Part shown: one piece after another, positions 37,857 to 47,120 of the stretch
How the letters are laid out: every line of letters starts with the position of its first letter
Numbering within the stretch: position 1 is the stretch's first letter
Position numbers and translations under genes: made by a program
The notes under the pieces: model-generated
Seen by the model: the letters and a program-made list of their open reading frames with translations, nothing else
Database searches by the model: none
What the model was told of the DNA's origin: nothing
Source: Magnetospirillum sp. XM-1
Lineage (GTDB): Bacteria; Pseudomonadota; Alphaproteobacteria; Rhodospirillales; Magnetospirillaceae
Direction: 5' to 3'
Assembly (NCBI RefSeq): GCF_001511835.1
Contig: NZ_LN997848.1
Span: 3,252,001-3,316,000, forward strand
DNA length: 64,000 nt

Positions 37857-38318
37857 ATGGTGCTTCCCGGCCACGTCGCCGCTCAGAACCGCCGGGCGCG
37901 CCACGAATACTTCATCATCAGCGAGGTGGAAGCCGGCATCATGCTGGTGGGCACCGAGGTCAAGTCGCTCAGGGTCGGCAAAGGCAACATCAACGAAGCC
38001 TTTGCCGGCCCCATGCAGGGCGAGCTGTACCTGTTCAACGCCTATATCCCCGAATACCAGTCCAAGATGCCCTTCCCGCACGAGACGCGGCGGCCGAGAA
38101 AGCTGCTGCTGCACAAGCGCGAGATGGCCAAGCTGATGAGCGCCATCACCAAGGACGGCATGACCCTGGTGCCGCTGGACATCCATTTCGGCCAAAGGGG
38201 CATCGCCAAGGTGCAGCTGGGCCTGGCCAAGGGCAAGAAGCTGCACGACAAGCGCGAGGCCATCAAGGAGCGGGACTGGAACCGCGACAAGGCCCGCCTG
38301 ATGCGCGACAAGGGCTGA
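37857..38318 (+). CDS. smpB: SsrA-binding protein
   Basis: The tmRNA partner in trans-translation, 153 aa. It has the beta-barrel motifs [33 protein letters not shown] and [12 protein letters not shown], and a basic C-terminal tail ([13 protein letters not shown]). The dapA-smpB order is common in alphaproteobacteria. No ssrA gene is in the window. Confidence 0.97.
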   Translation: MVLPGHVAAQNRRARHEYFIISEVEAGIMLVGTEVKSLRVGKGNINEAFAGPMQGELYLFNAYIPEYQSKMPFPHETRRPRKLLLHKREMAKLMSAITKDGMTLVPLDIHFGQRGIAKVQLGLAKGKKLHDKREAIKERDWNRDKARLMRDKG

Positions 38319-38355
38319 ATCCCCATCTCTTCGGCAATACGCCCGGAGATACGCC

Positions 38356-38997
38356 ATGACCGACAAGGACAAACTGATCGCCGCCAAGGAGAAATGGGCC
38401 CGCGATGGTCGTGGCCTGACGGGTGAAAAGGCCGCACCCGCCGCCCGGCGCCTGCCTCCCGGCCAGCGCGAGACCTTCGACTTTCCCGTCCTCGACCTGG
38501 GCGACCAGCCCAACCTTTCCACCCGCGATTGGTCTTTGAGCGTCGGCGGCATGGTGGAAAACCCCATCCGCTGGGACTGGGAGACCTTCATGGCCCAGCC
38601 GCAGACCGAGCTGGTCACCGACATCCATTGCGTCACCACCTGGTCGCGCTACGACAATGCCTGGGTCGGCGTGGCGGCGCAGCACCTCTTGAAGATTGTC
38701 CGGCCGCGCAAGGAGGCGCGCTTCCTGCTGCTGCGCAGCTTCGACGGCTACACCACCAACATTCCCCTGTCCCGGTTCGCCGACGACGACGTGCTGCTGG
38801 CCCATTCCTGGCAGGGGCAAAGGCTTTCGCGCGAGCATGGCGGGCCGGTCCGCGCAATGATCCCCAAGCTGTATTTCTGGAAAAGCGCCAAGTGGCTGCG
38901 CCACATCACCTTTTCCGACCGCGACACTCCCGGATACTGGGAATTGCGCGGCTATCACGGCGAAGGCGACCCGTGGAAGGAAGAGCGCTACAGCTGA
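38356..38997 (+). CDS. Sulfite-oxidase-like molybdopterin oxidoreductase (YedY/MsrP fold, cytoplasmic)
   Basis: A 213-aa protein with an oxidoreductase molybdopterin-binding domain. Mo-ligating Cys is in DIHCVTTWSR; LLLRSFDGYTTNIPL and GGPVRAMIPKLYFWKSAKW are typical. It has no Tat or Sec signal, unlike periplasmic MsrP, so it should be cytoplasmic. The substrate is unknown. It follows smpB by 37 nt and converges on the kinase gene with a 6-nt gap. Confidence 0.9.
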   Translation: MTDKDKLIAAKEKWARDGRGLTGEKAAPAARRLPPGQRETFDFPVLDLGDQPNLSTRDWSLSVGGMVENPIRWDWETFMAQPQTELVTDIHCVTTWSRYDNAWVGVAAQHLLKIVRPRKEARFLLLRSFDGYTTNIPLSRFADDDVLLAHSWQGQRLSREHGGPVRAMIPKLYFWKSAKWLRHITFSDRDTPGYWELRGYHGEGDPWKEERYS

Positions 38998-39003
38998 CTT
39001 CGC

Positions 39004-41547
39004 CTACTCCCCGGCGTTCTGGAACTGTCCGGAGCGGTCTGGATAGGGGCCAAGCGGCAGGCGCACGGTCACCTTGGTCCCCGCCCCCTTGCGGCTGGCG
39101 ATATCCATGTGGCCACCATGCAGTTCGACGAAGGCCCGCACCAGCGGCAGGCCCAGACCGGTGCCGTCGTAACGCCGCGACAGGCTGCCGTCCACCTGGC
39201 GGAAGGGCAGCATGGCCACCACCACCTCGTCGTCGCTCATGCCGATGCCGGTGTCGGCGACGGTGAAGCCCACCTCGTCGCCCATCACCTCGACCGTGAC
39301 CTCGACGCTGCCGCCTTCGGGAGTGAACTTGACGGCGTTGGACAGCAGGTTGACCAGAATCTGCAGCAACCGCCGGCGGTCGGCCCACATGGCGGGAACG
39401 TCGTCGCCCACATGGGTGCCGAGGAACAGGCCGCCGGCGTCGGCGCGGCTTTCGACGATGCGCACGGCGGCGGCCACCACCTCGGCCGGCTCCACCATGG
39501 ACATGTCGAATTCCATCTGGCCGGCCTCGATCTTGGCGATGTCGAGGATATCGTTGATCACCGCCAGGAGATGGCGGCCGGACGCCAGGATGTCGTTGAC
39601 ATAGCCGCTGTAGCGGGCCGAGCCCAGGGGGCCGAACATCTCGGACGCCATCACCTCGGAAAAGCCGATGACGGCGTTGAGCGGCGTGCGCAATTCGTGG
39701 CTGACATTGGCCAGGAACTCGGTCTTGGCGCGGTTGGCCAGATCGGCCTGCTCCTTGGCGGCGACCAGTTCACGCTCGGCGCGGATATGTTCGGCGATTT
39801 CCGCCTTCAGCGCCTCGGTCCGCTGGTGGACGCGGCGTTCCAGGCTTTCGTTGACCATGTGCAGCAGACGCTCGGCGGCGATGCGGCCGGTGATGTCGCT
39901 GCCATAGACGTTGACCACGCCCACGCCCGGCAGCGGCACGAAGACCAGCGACAGGATGCGGTCGCGGACGGTGACCTCCATTTCCGACTGCACGCCGCCT
40001 TGCAGGGCATCGGCGATGCTGACCTTCCAGTCGTCGGGCAGCACGCCGCCCAGGTCGATACCCCAGAATTCCAGCAGTCGCGACGCCGACTGATTGGCAT
40101 GGGTCACCACGCCATCTCCGGTGACGCGCAGCACCGGATTGGGGTCCTGGGAGGGGAACTGGGCGAAGATGGCGATGGATTCCTCGGCCTTGCGCCGGGC
40201 GGTGGCATCCTCCACCAGGATCAGCCCGGCATCGACGGTGCGCGCCAGCATGGTTTCGAAAATACGTAAATCGGCGCCTTGTCCGATGCGCACCTCGTCG
40301 CTGCCGCTGGTACGGGCCTGCAGGAAGGGCTCCAGCCCCCCGGCCGCCTCGGCGAAACCGCGCATGACGCCGTTCTCGGCCTGCGGCCCCGCGTCGGTGA
40401 TGCGGATGACGCCGATTCCCATGATGTCGGTCACCGCCTGCAGCAGCCGCAGGCGCTCGTTCTCGGTGGACAACGCCATCTGCTCGGTGAGAAGGGCGAT
40501 CCGCGCCTCCTCCTCGCCGCGCAGCGCCTGACGCGAACGCTCCACCTCGGACACCAGATTCTCGACCTCGGTCTCCAGATGAGCCAGTTCGTCGACGTCG
40601 GCCACCTTGCTCTCGGTGCCGAACACCTGATGGGTCATGGCGGCGACCCGCCGGGCCGACCTGCGGATGCTCCAGGCCACGTAAACCAGGGCGGCGAAGA
40701 ACAGCGAACTCAGGCCCACGCCCATGATGGTCCGGTTGGAGCGTTCCAGGGCGATCAGCGGCTCGCTCATCACCTTCTGGCGGTCGCGCGGCAGCAAGGT
40801 GGAGAAGGCCAGCCCGGCAAACCCGTCGCCCGCCCCGAACACACGGCCTCCGGCGACCAGGAAATTGGCCTGCCAATCGCTCAAGACCAGGGGGGCCTGG
40901 GAGGGGGCGCTGTCCTGAGCCCCGGCGCGGGCGATCACCCGGCCGCCGGCCGGTTCGCTGGCCACCATGGAGAAGCCGCGATCCAGATAGGCCCCCATGG
41001 TCGCCTGCAGGAAGCCGTCGTCGACCACCGACACCACCGCCAGCCGCCGCGTCCCTTCCCCGGTCAGGGGGGCGGCAGAAATCACCACGGCGCCGGATTC
41101 GAGGGAGGCGATGCGCTGAACCCGCCCCGGCGGCAGGTTGGAAAGCATCTCGGCCAGCCCGGGGGGGATCGCCCGCCCCTCCAGCGGCCACATCCGGACC
41201 TGGCCGGATTGCATGGCGGCAAGGATGTTCACGGGGGGAAACGCGCCGGTCTCGTCGCGGCCCGGCAGCCAGTTGGGTTCGCCGTTGGCGCCGACGCCTT
41301 CCAGACGGCCGACCAGATTGGCCAGGGCCTGATGGGATTGCAGCATCGCCTCGATACGCACGGCGTCGCGGCCGGCCTTCTGCTCCAGGCGCTCCATCAG
41401 CATGGCATCCACCAAGCCGGCGAGTTTCCTTTGATGCAAGAGTTCGAGAATGGCCCAGAGGGCGATGCAGGCGGCCATGCCAAAAAACACAAGCCTCACC
41501 ATGAGGCTGCGTCCGCCAATCCGCCCTGACCCTTGAGGCCTAGCCAT
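39004..41547 (-). CDS. Large membrane sensor histidine kinase with PAS-like domains
   Basis: A protein of 847 aa: helix at about residues 17-36, periplasmic sensor of about 240 residues, second helix at about 275-295, coiled coil, two weak PAS-like regions (second about 460-560, ending SDITGRIAAERLL), then HisKA (FLANVSHELRTPLNAVIGF) and HATPase (NLLSNAVKF, DTGIGM, GTGLGLPL). This is the ordinary HELRTPLN type, unlike the two HDLQEPLR kinases in the window. Start ATG 41547 has AGAGG five bases upstream. No regulator is adjacent. Confidence 0.9.
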   Translation of the reverse strand: MARPQGSGRIGGRSLMVRLVFFGMAACIALWAILELLHQRKLAGLVDAMLMERLEQKAGRDAVRIEAMLQSHQALANLVGRLEGVGANGEPNWLPGRDETGAFPPVNILAAMQSGQVRMWPLEGRAIPPGLAEMLSNLPPGRVQRIASLESGAVVISAAPLTGEGTRRLAVVSVVDDGFLQATMGAYLDRGFSMVASEPAGGRVIARAGAQDSAPSQAPLVLSDWQANFLVAGGRVFGAGDGFAGLAFSTLLPRDRQKVMSEPLIALERSNRTIMGVGLSSLFFAALVYVAWSIRRSARRVAAMTHQVFGTESKVADVDELAHLETEVENLVSEVERSRQALRGEEEARIALLTEQMALSTENERLRLLQAVTDIMGIGVIRITDAGPQAENGVMRGFAEAAGGLEPFLQARTSGSDEVRIGQGADLRIFETMLARTVDAGLILVEDATARRKAEESIAIFAQFPSQDPNPVLRVTGDGVVTHANQSASRLLEFWGIDLGGVLPDDWKVSIADALQGGVQSEMEVTVRDRILSLVFVPLPGVGVVNVYGSDITGRIAAERLLHMVNESLERRVHQRTEALKAEIAEHIRAERELVAAKEQADLANRAKTEFLANVSHELRTPLNAVIGFSEVMASEMFGPLGSARYSGYVNDILASGRHLLAVINDILDIAKIEAGQMEFDMSMVEPAEVVAAAVRIVESRADAGGLFLGTHVGDDVPAMWADRRRLLQILVNLLSNAVKFTPEGGSVEVTVEVMGDEVGFTVADTGIGMSDDEVVVAMLPFRQVDGSLSRRYDGTGLGLPLVRAFVELHGGHMDIASRKGAGTKVTVRLPLGPYPDRSGQFQNAGE

Positions 41548-41862
41548 TCCCGCCTCTGCGATGAAGAAGCTCAGCAAACAATAAGGTCAAACCCCACCCT
41601 TACGCATAGGCCAGGATGTCAGTAAGACCAGACCAACTAATTTGTTGATACCAATAAAATCCCTTGGAATGCCACAGAGTCTCACACAATCACCAGAATC
41701 TGTCTAGTCCCGCTCAAGTTGAATATTGTGACGCAATCATCTCCATATGTGACGGACCTCATCTCCCGGCCCAACCAGATACTTTATGCATTATGCCCTT
41801 TGGATCCGCCTTGCCGCCGGCCGCCTGGATGGTATGGTGTGCGCCTTCCAAGGAGGCCGCCG
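41548..41862. other. Intergenic region between divergent kinase and pgpA
   Basis: About 315 bp without a supported gene. The part from 41580 to 41800 is visibly richer in A and T than its surroundings and probably holds promoters for both divergent genes. I see no strong hairpin or known operator. Confidence 0.5.
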
Positions 41863-42348
41863 TTGTTCCGTTGCCGTACCGGCATTTCAGTCCTGCACCC
41901 CGCCACCCTGGCATCCACCTGGTTCGGCGCCGGCCTGCTGCCCAAGGTGCCGGGAACCTGGGGCTCGGCCGCCGCCCTGCCCTTCGCCTGGGCATTGATG
42001 GCCGCCGGTGGCCCGGTGGTCCTGCTGGCCGCCACCGTGGCCTGCTTCGCCATCGGCTGGTGGGCGTCGTCGGTCTATGTGGCGCGCACCGGCGCCGAAG
42101 ATCCCGGCGAGGTGGTGATCGACGAGGTGGCCGGGCAGTGGCTGGTGCTGCTGGCCGCGCCGCTGGACCCCGTCTCCTATCTGGCCGCCTTCTTCCTGTT
42201 CCGCCTGTTCGACATCTGGAAGCCCTGGCCGGTGCGCTGGGCCGACCGCCAGGTGGGCGGCGGGCTGGGCATCATGCTCGACGACATTCTGGCTGGATTG
42301 TACGGAATTGGGATTCTGTCCATCCTCAACCACGTGCGGAGTTGGTGA
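41863..42348 (+). CDS. pgpA: Phosphatidylglycerophosphatase A
   Basis: Membrane phosphatase making phosphatidylglycerol from its phosphate; 161 aa with about four helices. Motifs are WFGAGLLPKVPGTWGS, DPGEVVIDEVAGQW and the FRLFDIWKPWP segment. The start is best placed at TTG 41863: AAGGAGG lies six bases before it and it gives the normal length, whereas the longer open frame from 41719 starts with an unrelated sequence. Its stop overlaps the cinA start. Confidence 0.92.
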   Translation: MFRCRTGISVLHPATLASTWFGAGLLPKVPGTWGSAAALPFAWALMAAGGPVVLLAATVACFAIGWWASSVYVARTGAEDPGEVVIDEVAGQWLVLLAAPLDPVSYLAAFFLFRLFDIWKPWPVRWADRQVGGGLGIMLDDILAGLYGIGILSILNHVRSW

Positions 42349-42839
42349 TGCTGCCTTCCGGCCTGACCGACCTGGCCGCCCAGGTTCTGCGCCATGCCGA
42401 AGAGCGGGGCGAACGCGTCGCCACCGCGGAATCCTGCACCGGCGGGCTGGTGGCGGCGGCGCTCACCGCGATTTCCGGTTCCTCCAGGGTGGTGGACAGG
42501 GGCTTCGTCACCTATTCCAACGAAGCCAAGGCCGAGATGTTGGGAGTTCCGCCCGACTTGATTGAAACCCATGGCGCGGTCAGCCGCGAGGTGGCCGTCG
42601 CCATGGCGGAAGGCGCCCTGGCCCACTCCCGCGCCCATGCCGCCGTGGCGGTGACCGGCATCGCCGGGCCGGGCGGCGGTTCGGCGGACAAGCCGGTGGG
42701 GCTGGTCCATTTCGCCCTGGCGCGGCGCGGCGAAGCCACCCGGCACGCCGAGCATCGCTTCGACGGTGACCGGGATGGAATCAGGCTGCAGGCGGCTCTG
42801 GCCGCGCTCGGGCTGTTTGTGCCGCCACAACCGACCTGA
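42348..42839 (+). CDS. pncC: Nicotinamide-nucleotide amidohydrolase (CinA C-terminal domain, PncC)
   Basis: Deamidates NMN in the pyridine nucleotide cycle; 163 aa, a stand-alone CinA C-terminal domain. Key motifs are TAESCTGGLV, VTYSNEAKAEMLGV, HGAVSREVA and GIAGPGGGSADKPVG. It starts on the last base of pgpA's stop (TGATG). pgpA-cinA adjacency is common in proteobacteria. Its 3' end is overlapped antisense by the next gene for 59 nt. Confidence 0.93.
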   Translation: MLPSGLTDLAAQVLRHAEERGERVATAESCTGGLVAAALTAISGSSRVVDRGFVTYSNEAKAEMLGVPPDLIETHGAVSREVAVAMAEGALAHSRAHAAVAVTGIAGPGGGSADKPVGLVHFALARRGEATRHAEHRFDGDRDGIRLQAALAALGLFVPPQPT

Positions 42840-43113
42840 GGACGGCCAGGGGCACGGTGGGCGCCTCGGAGATGACGTGCAACCCCTCGCCCGCCAGGGA
42901 GGCGTAGGGGAACAGCCCGCTGGCCCCGTAGCCCAGATGCAGTTTCATGCCCGGCAGAACGGTCTCGGCCAGGGCGCGGCAATCGGGGACCGAGGCGGTG
43001 AAGGCCGCCGCCGCCACGCCGAACGCATCCGCCAGCAAGCGGTCGAGCTCGGGCTCGGCCCCGCTCGCCCGTTCCAGCTTCCGCCCCAGTTCAAGCCAAT
43101 CGGTGGCCATCAT
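42781..43113 (-). CDS. Small protein, possible phage ABA-sandwich-like domain
   Basis: A 110-aa soluble protein I recognise only tentatively. The central GYGASGLFPYASLAGEGLHV region and the tail APTVPLAVLRSVVAA recall ABA-sandwich (BC1872-type) proteins known from phages and some bacteria. It overlaps the 3' end of pncC antisense by 59 nt, so the real end could be debated. It is divergent from the ThDP enzyme gene. No other phage genes are near. Function unknown. Confidence 0.6.
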   Translation of the reverse strand: MMATDWLELGRKLERASGAEPELDRLLADAFGVAAAAFTASVPDCRALAETVLPGMKLHLGYGASGLFPYASLAGEGLHVISEAPTVPLAVLRSVVAAQTARARPEPPAA

Positions 43114-43207
43114 TTCTCCACGCCGTCCATGGACGGACCGGCCGCCTACAGCCTATCTTGTCCGTCCGCTCCGTCACAGCCACTTTCAAGACATGTGGGA
43201 GAGTTCC

Positions 43208-44890
43208 ATGTCCCGATCCGGCCCCGCATCCCGTACCGGCGGCGAAATTCTCGCCGATTCCCTGATCGGCCAGGGAGCCGACACCGTGACCTGCGTGCCC
43301 GGCGAAAGCTTCCTGCCCTTCCTCGACGCCGCCTGGGACCGCCGCGACCGGCTCAAGGTCCTGGCCTTCCGCCATGAGGGCGGAGCGGCTTATGCCGCCG
43401 AAGCCCACGGCAAGCTGACGGGGCGGCCCGGCGTGTGCATCGTCGGGCGCGGTCCCGGCGCTACCCACGCCTCGGTGGGCGTGCATACCGCCTTCCAGGA
43501 TTCCACCCCCATGGTGCTGCTGATCGGCCAGGTGGACCGGCCCATCCGGGGCCGCGAGGCCTTCCAGGAGGTGGAACTGGCCCAGATGTTCCGGCCGCTG
43601 GCCAAAAGGGTGGAGGAGATCACCTCGCCCGACCGCCTGCCCGAGGCGGTGGCCCGCGCCTTCGCAGCCGCCACCGGTGGCCGCCCCGGCCCGGCGGTGC
43701 TGATCCTGCCCGAGGACATGCTGGCCGAGCGCGCCGACGTAGCCGACGTGGAGCGCCTGCCCCCGGCCCTGCCCCATCCCGGCCCCTGCCGCCTGGACAA
43801 GATGGTGGACTTGCTGAGGGCAGCCCAACGCCCGCTGATGCTGGTGGGCGGCGGCGGCTGGACGCCAGAGGCCGCCCAGCTGATCACCCGCTTCGCGGAA
43901 GGCTGGAACCTGCCGGTGGCCGCCTGTTTCCGCCGCCAGGACATCGTCGACAACGAATCGCCCTGCTATGGGGGCGAACTGGGCTATTCCATGGCGCCCA
44001 GCCTGGGAGCACGGGTGCGTGAAGCCGACCTCATCCTGGCGGTGGGAACGCGCCTCGGCGACATCGATACGGCGGGCTACAGCCTGATCGAAGCGCCCAA
44101 CCCGAAGCAGACCCTGGTCCACGTCTTCCCCGAGGCCGAGGAACTGGGCCGGGTCTTCCGCCCCCATCTCGCCATCACCTCCGCCATGCTGCCCTTCGCC
44201 CGGCGCGCCGCCGCCCTGGAAGCCCCGGCGTCCAGGCCGTGGGCGGCCTGGACGCAAGCGGTGCGCGCCGACCACCTGGCCAACCGGGTGCCCAACCCCT
44301 GCCCCGGGGCGCTGGACATGGGGCTTGTGATGGGCGAGATCGAGGCGCGGCTGCCCGGTGACGCCATCATCTGCACCGGGGCCGGCAATTACACCGGCTG
44401 GCCCCAGCGCTTCCACCGCTTCCGCCATTATCCCGGCCAGCTGGCGCCGGCCAACGGCTCCATGGGCTATGGCCTGCCCGCCGCCCTGGCCGCCAAGTCG
44501 CTGTACCCTGACCGCACCGTGCTGGCCTTCGCCGGCGACGGCTGCTTCCTGATGACCGCCCAGGAACTGGCCACCGCCAAGCTGCACAACCTGTCGCCCG
44601 TGGTGCTGGTCGTCGACAACGGCATGTACGGCACCATCCGCATGCATCAGGAAGCGTCCCATCCCGGCCGGACGCTGGCCACCGACCTGGCCAATCCCGA
44701 TTTCGCCGCCCTGGCCGCCGCCTACGGCGCCTGGACGGCAAGGGTGGAGCGCACCGAGGACTTCGCCCCCGCCTTCGAGCAGGCCCTGGCCGCCGGGCGT
44801 CTGGCCCTGCTGCATCTGGTCCTCGATCCCGAGGCCATCACCACCCGCACCACGCTGTCGGCCATTCGGGAGAAGGCAGGCAAATCGTAA
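43208..44890 (+). CDS. Thiamine pyrophosphate-dependent enzyme (acetolactate synthase-like)
   Basis: A 560-aa ThDP enzyme with the three-domain acetolactate synthase/benzoylformate decarboxylase fold. The catalytic Glu is in AFRHEGGAAYAAEAHG and the ThDP motif runs from GDGCFLMTAQEL to VVDNGMYGTIRMHQE. The specific reaction is not clear; it is probably not the anabolic IlvB, because no small subunit is adjacent. ATG 43208 is preferred to 43193 because GGGAG sits between them. The next gene is an aldehyde dehydrogenase 10 nt away, suggesting decarboxylation then aldehyde oxidation (inference). Confidence 0.88.
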   Translation: MSRSGPASRTGGEILADSLIGQGADTVTCVPGESFLPFLDAAWDRRDRLKVLAFRHEGGAAYAAEAHGKLTGRPGVCIVGRGPGATHASVGVHTAFQDSTPMVLLIGQVDRPIRGREAFQEVELAQMFRPLAKRVEEITSPDRLPEAVARAFAAATGGRPGPAVLILPEDMLAERADVADVERLPPALPHPGPCRLDKMVDLLRAAQRPLMLVGGGGWTPEAAQLITRFAEGWNLPVAACFRRQDIVDNESPCYGGELGYSMAPSLGARVREADLILAVGTRLGDIDTAGYSLIEAPNPKQTLVHVFPEAEELGRVFRPHLAITSAMLPFARRAAALEAPASRPWAAWTQAVRADHLANRVPNPCPGALDMGLVMGEIEARLPGDAIICTGAGNYTGWPQRFHRFRHYPGQLAPANGSMGYGLPAALAAKSLYPDRTVLAFAGDGCFLMTAQELATAKLHNLSPVVLVVDNGMYGTIRMHQEASHPGRTLATDLANPDFAALAAAYGAWTARVERTEDFAPAFEQALAAGRLALLHLVLDPEAITTRTTLSAIREKAGKS

Positions 44891-44900
44891 AGGAGGCCCC

Positions 44901-46388
44901 ATGGACGTCTCCGACCTGCTGGCCCGCCTGGGCCTTGATATGCCGAGCGGTGGACTGGATGTCCGCTCGCCCGTCGATGGCGAGGTCATGGCCTGCGTCC
45001 AGCCCACCGGCGACGTCAACGGCATGGTTGACGCCTCGACCGAAGCCTTCCGGCAGTGGCGCGAGATTCCCGCTCCGCGCCGGGGCGAACTGATCCGCCT
45101 GTTCGGGGAAGAATTGCGACGCGCCAAGCCTGATCTCGGCCTGCTGATCACCCTGGAAAGCGGCAAGATCCTTCAGGAGGGGCTGGGCGAAGTGCAGGAA
45201 ATGATCGACATCTGCGACTTCGCGGTCGGCCTGTCGCGTCAGCTCTACGGACTGACCATCGCCACCGAACGCCCCCGTCACCGCATGATGGAGACGTGGC
45301 ACCCGCTGGGGCCGGCGGCGGTGATCACCGCCTTCAACTTCCCTGCCGCCGTCTGGGCCTGGAACGCCGCCCTGGCCCTGGTCTGCGGCGATCCGGTGAT
45401 CTGGAAGCCCTCGGAAAAGACGCCGTTGACCGCTCTGGCCGTCAACGCGTTGTTGACGGGCGCCGCCCGGCGTTTCGGCGAGATTCCGAACGGCCTGTCG
45501 CAGGTGGTGATCGGCGGCCGCGACCATGCCCGCGCCCTGGCCGACCACAAGGCCATTCCCCTGGTCTCGGCCACCGGCTCCACCGCCATGGGCAAGGCGC
45601 TGGCGCCCCGCGTCGCCCGCCGGCTGGGCCGATCGCTGCTGGAACTGGGCGGCAACAATGCCGCCATCATCTGCCCCTCGGCGGATCTGGACCTGGCGGA
45701 GCGCGCCGTGCTGTTCGCCGCCGCCGGCACCGCCGGCCAGCGCTGCACCACCCTGCGGCGCCTGATCGTCCACCGCTCGATCAAGGAGCCTCTGGTCGAG
45801 CGCCTGAAGGCCGCCTATGGCCGCACGCCTGTGGGCGATCCCCGCGAGCCCGCCACCCTGGTGGGGCCGCTGATCGATGGCGGCGCCTATCAGGCCATGC
45901 GCCACGCCCTGGCGAGGGCCGAGGCGTCCGGGGCCATCGTCCACGGCGGCGAGCGGATCGCGGTGAACGGCTGGAACGGCGCCTTCTATGTCCGCCCCGC
46001 CCTGGTCGAAATCAAACGGCAGACCGAACTGGTGCGCAGCGAAACCTTCGCGCCGATCCTCTACGTCATGGCCTATGACGACCTGGGCGAGGCCATCGCC
46101 TTGAACAACGGCGTGTCCCAGGGGCTGGCCTCGTCCATCTTCACCCGCGAGTTGGGCGAGGCCGAGACCTTCCTGGCCGCCTCGGGCAGCGATTGCGGTA
46201 TCAGTAACGTCAATATCGGCCCCTCCGGCGCCGAGATCGGCGGCGCCTTCGGTGGCGAGAAGGAGACCGGCGGCGGACGCGAATCCGGCTCCGATGCCTG
46301 GAAAGCCTATATGCGCCGCGCCACCAACACCATCAATTACGGGAACGATCTGCCGCTGGCTCAAGGAATCATCTTCGGCGGCGGGTGA
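44901..46388 (+). CDS. ALDH7-family aldehyde dehydrogenase (aminoadipate-semialdehyde dehydrogenase-like)
   Basis: An NAD(P)-dependent aldehyde dehydrogenase, 495 aa. Catalytic Cys is in GTAGQRCTTLRR, the general-base Glu in LLELGGNNAA, and SATGSTAMGK is the cofactor loop. NVNIGPSGAEIGGAFGGEKETGGGRESGSDAWK is shortened here to its key part: the GGGRESGSDAWK tail is characteristic of the ALDH7/AmaB group. In that group the usual substrate is alpha-aminoadipate semialdehyde from lysine breakdown. It is cotranscribed with the ThDP enzyme. Confidence 0.9.
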   Translation: MDVSDLLARLGLDMPSGGLDVRSPVDGEVMACVQPTGDVNGMVDASTEAFRQWREIPAPRRGELIRLFGEELRRAKPDLGLLITLESGKILQEGLGEVQEMIDICDFAVGLSRQLYGLTIATERPRHRMMETWHPLGPAAVITAFNFPAAVWAWNAALALVCGDPVIWKPSEKTPLTALAVNALLTGAARRFGEIPNGLSQVVIGGRDHARALADHKAIPLVSATGSTAMGKALAPRVARRLGRSLLELGGNNAAIICPSADLDLAERAVLFAAAGTAGQRCTTLRRLIVHRSIKEPLVERLKAAYGRTPVGDPREPATLVGPLIDGGAYQAMRHALARAEASGAIVHGGERIAVNGWNGAFYVRPALVEIKRQTELVRSETFAPILYVMAYDDLGEAIALNNGVSQGLASSIFTRELGEAETFLAASGSDCGISNVNIGPSGAEIGGAFGGEKETGGGRESGSDAWKAYMRRATNTINYGNDLPLAQGIIFGGG

Positions 46389-46450
46389 CGTCACACTTCG
46401 TTGCGCCTCGCCCGTTGCGGTGCGGCGCAAAATCCAGCACATTCGCCCTC

Positions 46451-47110
46451 ATGAACGAGATCAGCGCCCCCCTCGCCCCCCTGCCCAAGGTGGGCGAACC
46501 CAAGATGGAAAAGCTCGCCGTCGCGGCGGGAGCCGTCCTGTTCCGCCAGGGCGAGCCCGGCGACGCCGCCTATATCCTGGAAAAGGGTAAGGTGATGATC
46601 TACCAGCAGGTCGAAAGCCAGCGGGTGGAGCTGGACACCATCCGGCCGGGCGAAATCTTCGGCGAGATGGCGGTAATCGACTCGTCCGAGCGCATGGCCA
46701 CCGCCATCGCCGCCACCGACTGCTCCGTCACCCGGGTGCCCCAGGCCATCTTCAACCGCAAGCTGGAAGCCACGGACAAGTTCGTCCGCGCCCTGGTCAA
46801 CATGTTCATCAAGAACATCCGCACCTCGCACCGCATCTTCGTGCGCCGGCCCAGAAGCTTCCGCGACAATATCAAGCTGATCCGCCACTTCGCCTTCAAC
46901 ATCCACCGCTACGCCAACCTGATGGACGACCGGCCCCTGGCCAACGATATCCAGGCGGCGCTGGACAAGGTGGAGAAGGCCGTGGCCGAACTGGCCGAGA
47001 TCGGCAACCGTGCCAAGGACAAGCGCCACGACCATATCGTGGAAGAAGGCGACGCCCACAATGTCGGCCTGAAGACGGTGATGGGTACCGACGGACACCG
47101 CAAACTCTAG
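46451..47110 (+). CDS. Cyclic-nucleotide-binding-domain protein with unassigned C-terminus
   Basis: A 219-aa protein. Residues about 18-135 form a cNMP-binding domain: FRQGEPGDAAYILEKG, then PGEIFGEMAVIDSSERMATAIA. The Glu is kept, but the Arg position reads ERMATA, so ligand binding is uncertain. The C-terminal 80 residues are helical and basic and do not look like the Crp helix-turn-helix. It lies 62 nt after the ALDH gene and converges on the MBL-fold gene. Confidence 0.82.
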   Translation: MNEISAPLAPLPKVGEPKMEKLAVAAGAVLFRQGEPGDAAYILEKGKVMIYQQVESQRVELDTIRPGEIFGEMAVIDSSERMATAIAATDCSVTRVPQAIFNRKLEATDKFVRALVNMFIKNIRTSHRIFVRRPRSFRDNIKLIRHFAFNIHRYANLMDDRPLANDIQAALDKVEKAVAELAEIGNRAKDKRHDHIVEEGDAHNVGLKTVMGTDGHRKL

Positions 47111-47120
47111 GCCTTCAGCC

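Noticed and set aside
42781-43113. Prophage remnant
   Set aside because: Only one possible phage-like domain is present; neighbours are chromosomal metabolism genes and there is no integrase or structural gene.
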